A stretch of DNA of 12,030 bases from an uncultured Oceanospirillales bacterium. Its GTDB lineage: Bacteria > Pseudomonadota > Gammaproteobacteria > Pseudomonadales > Litorivicinaceae. This document shows, in pieces, positions 6,631-12,030 of this stretch (position 1 is its first letter; every line of letters begins with the position of its first letter). A model generated the notes under the pieces. The model saw only the letters and a program-made list of their open reading frames with translations. It was not told where the DNA came from and did no database searches. Location: contig CAJXTO010000038.1 in the NCBI GenBank assembly GCA_913061245.1, forward strand, positions 1 through 12,030, in the 5' to 3' direction. The translations under genes and the position numbers were made by a program.

Positions 6631-9401
6631 CTGACACTTTAGACAAAACATACGACCCTTCGGCCATTGAGACTCGTTGGTACGAGTTCTGGGAAAATAA
6701 TGGACACTTCGCACCTTCAGGCGAAGGATCCCCCTACTCGATCATGATTCCGCCACCCAATGTCACGGGCTCATTACATATGGGTCACGCATTCCAAGAC
6801 ACCATCATGGATGCATTGATTCGGTATCACCGGATGCTTGGTCATGACACGCTGTGGCAGGTCGGAACCGATCATGCAGGAATTGCGACGCAAATGTTGG
6901 TCGAGCGTCAGTTGCTCGCATCGGATATTTCTCGCCACGATCTTGGCCGTGAGAAGTTTTTAGAGAAAGTTTGGGAGTGGAAACACACCTCAGGTGGCAT
7001 GATCACCAAACAATTGCGCCGTATGGGTGCGTCGGTTGATTGGTCTCGCGAACGGTTCACGATGGATGACGGCTGTTCAAAAGCGGTCCAAGAGGTATTC
7101 ATTCGATTATTTGACGAGGGCCTCATTTACCGCGGTCAACGTTTGGTGAACTGGGATCCTGTGCTCCACACCGCAATTTCTGATTTAGAAGTGGTCAGTG
7201 AAGAGGAACAGGGATCGCTTTGGCATTTTAGATATCCACTGGCTGATGGTTCGGGCCACTTGGTTGTTGCAACCACACGACCCGAAACCATGCTTGGAGA
7301 TACGGCAGTTGCTGTGCATCCTGACGATGAGCGCTACAGCCACTTGATCGGCAAAACGATTGCCTTGCCGCTGACCGATCGAGAAATCCCAATTATTGCT
7401 GATGACTACGTCGATCCAGAATTCGGAACCGGATGCGTCAAAATCACACCTGCGCATGACTTTAATGACTATGCGATGGGTGAACGTCACAGTCTTCCAA
7501 TGATTAGCATCTTAACCAAAGATGCCAAGCTCAATGATGAGGTCCCTGAGGCGTACCGTGGGATGGATCGGTTCGATGCGCGCACGCAGATTGTTACTGA
7601 TTTGGATGGGCTTGGGCTTTTAGAAAAAATCGATCCACACACATTAAAGGTGCCACGTGGTGACCGCTCGGGTGTCGTAATTGAGCCGCTCCTGACAGAC
7701 CAGTGGTTTGTGGCTGTCGAGACACTTGCCAAACCTGCCATTGAGGCAGTAGAGAATGGCTCGATCCAGTTTGTCCCGAAACAGTGGGAAAACACGTATT
7801 TCGCGTGGATGCGTGATTTGAAAGATTGGTGCATCTCACGACAGCTCTGGTGGGGTCACCGCATCCCTGCATTTTATGATGACGCGGGCACGATTTATGT
7901 TGCTGAAAATGAAGCAGCAGCTAGGGCTAAATACAACCTGGGTTCGGATATTCAGTTAACCCAAGATGATGACGTCTTAGACACCTGGTTCTCATCGGCT
8001 TTGTGGACGTTTTCAACACTCGGATGGCCTGATGATACGGATGCACTCAAGCGCTATCACCCAACCAGCGTTCTCGTGACCGGTTTTGACATTATTTTCT
8101 TCTGGGTTGCCCGGATGATTATGATGACGCTGAAATTCACAGGCGAAGTACCGTTTAAAACAGTCTATGTCCATGGCCTGGTGCGTGATGCTGAAGGCCA
8201 GAAGATGTCCAAATCCAAAGGTAATGTCTTGGATCCAATCGATCTGATTGACGGAATCTCACTGGAAGATCTGTTAGAGAAGCGCACAGGTTCACTGATG
8301 CAACCGCAGATGCGTGAGAAAATCGCCAAAGCAACCAAACGCCAGTTCCCTGATGGATTGCAAAGCTATGGGACTGATGCGCTTCGGTTTACGTTCTGCT
8401 CACTGGCATCCACAGGGCGAGACATTAATTTCGATGTCGGGCGGATCGAAGGGTACAGAAACTTCTGTAACAAGCTCTGGAATGCCACACGGTTTGTGAT
8501 GATGAAGATCGAAGGTCACACCTTGGGTGATCTCGATGCCGCACACATGACTGTGTTTGACCGCTGGATTCGGTCAAGCCTACAAGCAACTGAAGCGAAA
8601 GTAGCGCAAGCGGTCGAAAGTTATCGACTCGATTTAGCGAGCCAAGCGATCTATGAATTTGTTTGGAACGAATACTGTGACTGGTATTTGGAGCTAACCA
8701 AACCCATTCTGGCTGACGGTGGCGCGAGTCTTGAAACGCAAGCAGCCACGCGGCGTACTTTGGTCGGTGTATTAGAGACGATTCTGCGTCTCGCGCATCC
8801 TTTAATGCCATACATCACAGAAGAGCTTTGGCAGCAGGTCGCACCACTCATTGGTCGTGGTGGCGATACGATTTCTAAAGCCCCCTACCCTGTCAGCGAG
8901 GCATCAAAAGTAGATGCAGAGGCTGAAGCCGATGTGGATTGGATGAAGTCTGTGATTGTGGCCGTCCGTACGATTCGCGGTGAGATGAATCTGTCGCCGG
9001 GTAAAGAGATTCCAATGATGCTTGCAGGCGGAAGCAGCGACGATCGCGATCGACTGACGCGACTTCAATCACTCATTGTGCCGCTTGCGAAACTCTCAGA
9101 GGTGCAATTCTTAGATGCCAATGATCCAATTCCGGCCTCTTCCACACAATTGATCGGTAAGCTTGAAGTCCATGTTCCGATGGCAGGCCTGATTGATGTC
9201 GAAGCGGAAGTCGCGCGTCTTGAGAAACAAGTGAAAAAGCTCGAAGGCGATATCAAAGGATTGAGTGGCAAACTGAACAATCCAGGTTTCACAGATAAAG
9301 CGCCCGCTGATGTCGTTGAACGTGAGCGTGGACGCTTAGCTGAAGCAGAAGCGCAACTTGCCAAAATCACTGTCACAATTACAGAACTCAGACAGGGGTA
9401 A
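6627..9401 (+). CDS. valS: valine-tRNA ligase ValS
   Basis: A 924-residue class Ia aminoacyl-tRNA synthetase (E. coli 951) that charges tRNA-Val in the cytoplasm. Catalytic signatures are PPPNVTGSLHMGH, with the HIGH-type element HMGH at 51-54, and KMSKS at 526-530 (EGQKMSKSKGNV). The inserted editing domain carries ATTRPETMLGDTAVAVHP, starting at A215, which hydrolyses mischarged threonyl-tRNA. CISRQLWWGHR (402-412) and the DDVLDTWFSSALW block (near 448-460) are also typical of ValS. The anticodon-binding helical domain follows. The last 75 or so residues form the family's charged coiled coil (ARLEKQVKKLEGDIKGLSGK). Nothing is missing or frameshifted. ATG 6627 overlaps the holC stop; the TAA at 9399 is followed by a strong terminator about 90 bases on. 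Confidence 0.98.
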   Translation: MTDTLDKTYDPSAIETRWYEFWENNGHFAPSGEGSPYSIMIPPPNVTGSLHMGHAFQDTIMDALIRYHRMLGHDTLWQVGTDHAGIATQMLVERQLLASDISRHDLGREKFLEKVWEWKHTSGGMITKQLRRMGASVDWSRERFTMDDGCSKAVQEVFIRLFDEGLIYRGQRLVNWDPVLHTAISDLEVVSEEEQGSLWHFRYPLADGSGHLVVATTRPETMLGDTAVAVHPDDERYSHLIGKTIALPLTDREIPIIADDYVDPEFGTGCVKITPAHDFNDYAMGERHSLPMISILTKDAKLNDEVPEAYRGMDRFDARTQIVTDLDGLGLLEKIDPHTLKVPRGDRSGVVIEPLLTDQWFVAVETLAKPAIEAVENGSIQFVPKQWENTYFAWMRDLKDWCISRQLWWGHRIPAFYDDAGTIYVAENEAAARAKYNLGSDIQLTQDDDVLDTWFSSALWTFSTLGWPDDTDALKRYHPTSVLVTGFDIIFFWVARMIMMTLKFTGEVPFKTVYVHGLVRDAEGQKMSKSKGNVLDPIDLIDGISLEDLLEKRTGSLMQPQMREKIAKATKRQFPDGLQSYGTDALRFTFCSLASTGRDINFDVGRIEGYRNFCNKLWNATRFVMMKIEGHTLGDLDAAHMTVFDRWIRSSLQATEAKVAQAVESYRLDLASQAIYEFVWNEYCDWYLELTKPILADGGASLETQAATRRTLVGVLETILRLAHPLMPYITEELWQQVAPLIGRGGDTISKAPYPVSEASKVDAEAEADVDWMKSVIVAVRTIRGEMNLSPGKEIPMMLAGGSSDDRDRLTRLQSLIVPLAKLSEVQFLDANDPIPASSTQLIGKLEVHVPMAGLIDVEAEVARLEKQVKKLEGDIKGLSGKLNNPGFTDKAPADVVERERGRLAEAEAQLAKITVTITELRQG

Positions 9402-9472
9402 AAACGGACAAAAATCGAAATCAAAATCGTTTGTTCAATGAAAAAAATCTATCGAAAAAATTGATTCATAAT

Positions 9473-9481
9473 TTATCCACA
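9473..9481 (+). promoter_or_regulatory. DnaA box 1 (TTATCCACA)
   Basis: An exact copy of the strong DnaA box, in the 3' untranslated part of valS, about 95 bases upstream of the nrdA -35. It follows an AT-rich stretch (9402-9472) rich in AAAATCG-like words. E. coli nrdAB also has a pair of upstream DnaA boxes through which DnaA-ATP regulates it; the same use here is inferred. Confidence 0.65.
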
Positions 9482-9493
9482 GCCTGACAAAAC

Positions 9494-9527
9494 CCAAAGC
9501 CAGAGAATCTCTGGCTTTGGCGTTTTT
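9494..9527 (+). terminator. strong rho-independent terminator after valS
   Basis: A perfect 12-bp stem: CCAAAGCCAGAG (9494-9505) and CTCTGGCTTTGG (9509-9520), with an AAT triloop, followed by CG and five Ts (9523-9527). It ends the pepA-holC-valS transcript and isolates nrdA. The Ts opposite the upstream A-rich flank could give weaker activity on the other strand, though no minus-strand gene needs it. Confidence 0.92.
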
Positions 9528-9547
9528 AGCACTCAGTTCTCCCCAAT

Positions 9548-9556
9548 TTATCCACA
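9548..9556 (+). promoter_or_regulatory. DnaA box 2 (TTATCCACA)
   Basis: A second exact strong DnaA box on the same strand, 75 bp from the first and ending 11 bp before the nrdA -35. The location suits an activator or repressor contacting the polymerase. The AATTTATCCACA context is shared with box 1, which makes a functional repeat more likely than chance. Confidence 0.7.
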
Positions 9557-9567
9557 AAAATTTTGGA

Positions 9568-9595
9568 TTGACTTACAGCCTAACCACAGTATCTT
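9568..9595 (+). promoter_or_regulatory. nrdA: predicted nrdA promoter
   Basis: TTGACT (9568-9573, 5 of 6) and TATCTT (9590-9595, 4 of 6) with a 16-bp spacer. The transcript would start near 9602, leaving about 72 bases of leader. The -10 lies inside the first NrdR-like box, so a bound repressor would block polymerase directly. No competing promoter in 9528-9673 looks better. Confidence 0.5.
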
Positions 9596-9599
9596 GTGT
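9584..9599. promoter_or_regulatory. NrdR-box-like site 1
   Basis: The 16-mer contains CACAGTATCTTGTG (9585-9598), which differs at one position from the degenerate NrdR pattern CACWATATMTWGTG as I recall it. It covers the predicted -10 of nrdA. NrdR is an ATP-cone repressor of ribonucleotide reductase genes that binds paired boxes. The match is by eye, and no nrdR gene is visible in the window. Confidence 0.55.
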
Positions 9600-9615
9600 T
9601 CAAGATTCATAGCGA

Positions 9616-9631
9616 CCCCAAGATCTTGGGG
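9616..9631. promoter_or_regulatory. 16-bp perfect palindrome, possible NrdR box 2
   Basis: CCCCAAGATCTTGGGG is exactly self-complementary. It matches about 11 of 14 positions of the NrdR pattern and lies 16 bp after site 1, a centre-to-centre distance of 32 bp (three helical turns). That is the spacing known for paired NrdR boxes. As RNA it would fold into a 6-bp hairpin with a GATC loop in the nrdA leader, an alternative or additional role. Confidence 0.5.
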
Positions 9632-9664
9632 TAGAGCACAAAACAGTGTAACCAGGGACTTGGT

Positions 9665-9669
9665 GGAGG
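9665..9669 (+). promoter_or_regulatory. nrdA: Shine-Dalgarno of nrdA
   Basis: GGAGG, four bases before ATG 9674. An in-frame TAG at 9632 precedes it with no earlier in-frame ATG, so this pair fixes the start. Without it, the ATG at residue 36 would also be plausible, since it begins near the first recognisable domain. Confidence 0.6.
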
Positions 9670-9673
9670 CCGT

Positions 9674-12030
9674 ATGTACCAATCAAGCCGTGTGAGCGGA
9701 CAAGAAGAACAAACAGTAGCGCCAAAAGCGGCACCTGTTTCACCGGAGGCGACGCCGACTCCAGGTGAAATTCGGGTGATGAAACGCAATGGCTCAGTGG
9801 TCAGTTTTGATGCGACAAAAATCGTCGTTGCCATGAGCAAAGCGTTCCTTGCTGTTGAAGGAAATACAGCCGCCGCCAGCAACCGAATTCATGAGACCGT
9901 TGAGCGCTTAACAGCACAAGTGATGGACACGTTCCGTCGCCGGATGCCGTCAGGTGGCATCGTACACATTGAAGATATTCAAGATCAGGTTGAACTGTGC
10001 TTAATGCGTAACGGCGAACACCGCGTCGCTCGTGATTATGTTCTGTATCGCGAAGAGCGGAAACGCGCTCGCTCAGAGACGATTGAAGCGCCGCGTGAAG
10101 ATCACCCGGAAATCCGCATTGTAAAAGAAGATGGCACCAAAGAGCCGTTGGATGTGGGTCGCTTAAAGACTGTAATCGCTGAAGCCTGTGAAGGGCTTTC
10201 TGATGTCGATGGTGCTTTGGTGCTCGCCGAAACACTGAAAAACCTCTACGACGGTGTCACGCAACAGGATGTGAATACGGCTCTCATCATGAGTGCGCGC
10301 ACCATGGTTGAGAAAGAACCAAACTACACCTACGTGACAGCACGTTTGCTATTGGACGACATCCGAGCCAAAGGTTTGAGTCGCTTAGGCGTTGCCGAAA
10401 AAGCCACGCAATTTGAGATGGAAACGCTGTATCCACAAGCACTGAAGGCGTTTTTGCAGTTGGCTGTTGAGAGCGAGCTGGTCTCAAGTGAATTATTGGA
10501 ATATAACCTCGATCAAATGGCGGCAGCCCTGATCGCTGAGCGTGATAACCAGTTCACGTACTTAGGTCTCCAGACACTTTATGACCGCTACTTTATCCAC
10601 AAAGATGAAGTCCGAATTGAACTGCCACAGGTGTTCTTCATGCGGATTGCGATGGGTCTTGCGCTTAAAGAAGACAATCGCGAAGAGCGTGCAATTGAGT
10701 TCTATCAGTTGCTCTCAAGCTTTGATTACATGGCATCGACACCAACACTCTTTAACTCAGGCACACTGAGAAGCCAGCTCTCAAGCTGCTACCTCACCAC
10801 AGTACCTGACAATCTTGACGGCATTTATGGCGCAATTCGTGACAACGCGATGCTGTCAAAGTGGGCTGGAGGTCTTGGCAACGACTGGACACCGGTGCGC
10901 GCACTAGGGTCATACATCAAGGGAACCAACGGCAAGAGCCAAGGTGTTGTGCCATTTTTGAAGGTGGTGAACGACACAGCGGTTGCCGTGAACCAAGGTG
11001 GTAAGCGGAAAGGTGCGGTCTGTGCGTATCTCGAAACGTGGCACATGGACATTGAAGAGTTCTTGGAGCTTCGTAAGAACACAGGTGATGATCGTCGCCG
11101 CACACACGACATGAATACAGCGAACTGGGTTCCTGATTTGTTCATGAAGCGCGTCTTTGAAGATGCTGAATGGACCCTCTTCTCACCAGCAACTTGCCCT
11201 GATCTGCATGACCTCTTTGGTAAAGCCTTTGAAGCGCGCTACACCGAATATGAGGCAATGACAGTAACCGGTGAGATCACGCACTATAAGCGTGTTCAGG
11301 CAAAAGATCTGTGGCGGAAAATGCTCTCGATGCTGTTCGAGACAGGCCACCCTTGGATCACCTTTAAAGACGCCTGTAACCTACGAAGCCCGCAGCAGCA
11401 TGCAGGTGTGGTGCACTCATCAAACCTCTGTACTGAGATCACACTCAATACGTCGGTTGATGAAATCGCGGTCTGTAATTTGGGCTCAGTGAACCTTCGC
11501 CAGCACGTCACAAAAGACGGTGGTCTTGATCGTGAGAAGCTCGGAAAGACTGTGAAAACAGCGGTTCGCATGCTCGATAACGTGATCGACATCAACTACT
11601 ACGCCGTACCACAGGCTGAAAATTCCAACATGAAGCATCGCCCAGTCGGTCTCGGCATCATGGGCTTCCAGGATGCGCTCTATGAGTTGGGTATTCCTTA
11701 CGGTTCAGACGAAGCGGTGACGTTTGCCGATGAGTCGATGGAAGTCGTGTCTTACTTCGCGATTGAAGCGTCGGCTGAACTTGCGCGTGAGCGTGGTTCG
11801 TATTCAAGTTTTGATGGAAGCCTCTGGTCACAGGGCGTCCTACCAATTGATTCCATTGAGAAATTGAGGGAAGAACGTGGAGCCAACTATCTTAACGTGG
11901 ACACCTCCGCACAGCTCGACTGGACGGAACTCCGAGAAAAAGCCAAAGATGGCATGCGGAACTCAAACGTCATGGCCATCGCACCAACAGCCACGATCGC
12001 AAACATCACTGGCGTGTCGCAATCGATTGA
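9674..12030 (+). CDS. nrdA: ribonucleoside-diphosphate reductase, class Ia alpha subunit NrdA (3' end outside window)
   Basis: 785 complete codons of the large subunit of aerobic ribonucleotide reductase, which reduces NDPs to dNDPs with the NrdB radical subunit. The frame is still open at the window end. A low-complexity tail (1-32, Q/A/P/T-rich) precedes two consecutive ATP-cones, about 33-135 (IRVMKRNGSVVSFDATKI) and about 147-245 (IRIVKEDGTKEPLDVGRLK), a tandem arrangement known from Pseudomonas aeruginosa NrdA. The catalytic barrel follows. C372 in SSCYL, and N584, C586 and E588 in SNLCTEI, sit at a constant offset of 147 from E. coli N437, C439, E441 and C225. The second redox cysteine is probably C601 (AVCNLGSVNL), 15 residues after the radical cysteine as in mammalian enzymes rather than 23 as in E. 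coli. IAPTATIANITGVSQS closes the visible part. Upstream DnaA and NrdR-like sites fit known nrd control. Confidence 0.96.
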   Translation, partial: MYQSSRVSGQEEQTVAPKAAPVSPEATPTPGEIRVMKRNGSVVSFDATKIVVAMSKAFLAVEGNTAAASNRIHETVERLTAQVMDTFRRRMPSGGIVHIEDIQDQVELCLMRNGEHRVARDYVLYREERKRARSETIEAPREDHPEIRIVKEDGTKEPLDVGRLKTVIAEACEGLSDVDGALVLAETLKNLYDGVTQQDVNTALIMSARTMVEKEPNYTYVTARLLLDDIRAKGLSRLGVAEKATQFEMETLYPQALKAFLQLAVESELVSSELLEYNLDQMAAALIAERDNQFTYLGLQTLYDRYFIHKDEVRIELPQVFFMRIAMGLALKEDNREERAIEFYQLLSSFDYMASTPTLFNSGTLRSQLSSCYLTTVPDNLDGIYGAIRDNAMLSKWAGGLGNDWTPVRALGSYIKGTNGKSQGVVPFLKVVNDTAVAVNQGGKRKGAVCAYLETWHMDIEEFLELRKNTGDDRRRTHDMNTANWVPDLFMKRVFEDAEWTLFSPATCPDLHDLFGKAFEARYTEYEAMTVTGEITHYKRVQAKDLWRKMLSMLFETGHPWITFKDACNLRSPQQHAGVVHSSNLCTEITLNTSVDEIAVCNLGSVNLRQHVTKDGGLDREKLGKTVKTAVRMLDNVIDINYYAVPQAENSNMKHRPVGLGIMGFQDALYELGIPYGSDEAVTFADESMEVVSYFAIEASAELARERGSYSSFDGSLWSQGVLPIDSIEKLREERGANYLNVDTSAQLDWTELREKAKDGMRNSNVMAIAPTATIANITGVSQSI
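10593..10601 (+). promoter_or_regulatory. third TTATCCACA within nrdA coding sequence
   Basis: An exact DnaA box on the same strand as the two upstream boxes, in codons for the YFIHKD segment. That peptide appears conserved in NrdA, so the word may simply be what the codons spell. Recorded because three identical copies occur within 1.13 kb. Confidence 0.3.

Noticed and set aside
9402..9560. AT-rich tract with DnaA boxes as a replication origin
   Set aside because: Only two boxes, no DnaA-trio or 13-mer array that I can see, and the setting upstream of nrdA matches known DnaA regulation of that gene.
9607..10487. Several minus-strand open frames across nrdA
   Set aside because: They are shadows of the nrdA reading frame, which carries clear domains and active-site residues; none has an RBS or recognisable content.
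10593..10601. Third DnaA box as part of nrdA regulation
   Set aside because: It encodes conserved-looking residues in the protein and lies 0.9 kb inside the gene; without conservation at third codon positions it is probably incidental.

Overview
This window looks like a core chromosomal segment of a non-enteric gammaproteobacterium of roughly even base composition. Four things point there. lptF-lptG lie divergent from pepA-holC-valS, a long-conserved gammaproteobacterial order. An RDD-family gene converges on lptG, as in Pseudomonas-type genomes. NrdA carries two N-terminal ATP-cones. DnaA boxes match the TTATCCACA consensus. I see no integrase, transposase, CRISPR array, prophage or defence locus, and codon use looks uniform. 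I do not find a previously undescribed multi-gene system; the points worth a second look are mostly regulatory.

Layout. (1) 1-506: one small unrecognised minus-strand gene (56 codons, 87-257) with an AT-rich leader. The leader holds a perfect 8-bp inverted repeat and a terminator-like hairpin. (2) 466-2619, plus strand: a sigma70-type promoter drives tRNA-Leu(CAA). Nineteen bases after its encoded CCA begins a tight run of a GT2 glycosyltransferase, a Bax-type glucosaminidase and an RDD-family membrane protein, whose ends overlap by 4 and 17 bases. (3) 2608-4712, minus strand: lptF then lptG, overlapping by 4 bases; lptG and the RDD gene overlap tail to tail by 12 bp. (4) 4757-9401, plus strand: pepA, holC and valS, each junction a 4-base stop/start overlap, ended by a strong intrinsic terminator. 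(5) 9473-9673: the nrdA control region, with two DnaA boxes, a promoter and an NrdR-box-like pair. (6) 9674-12030: nrdA, cut off by the window end before its stop codon.

How the genes work together. The left and middle parts lean towards the cell envelope: LptF/LptG form the inner-membrane channel of the LPS exporter, the GT2 enzyme resembles LPS-core glucosyltransferases, and the Bax-type enzyme is predicted to cut peptidoglycan. The right part concerns replication and translation: HolC is the chi subunit of the Pol III clamp loader, ValS charges tRNA-Val, and NrdA makes deoxyribonucleotides under apparent DnaA and NrdR control. All identifications come from reading translations and motifs by eye; no database search was run.
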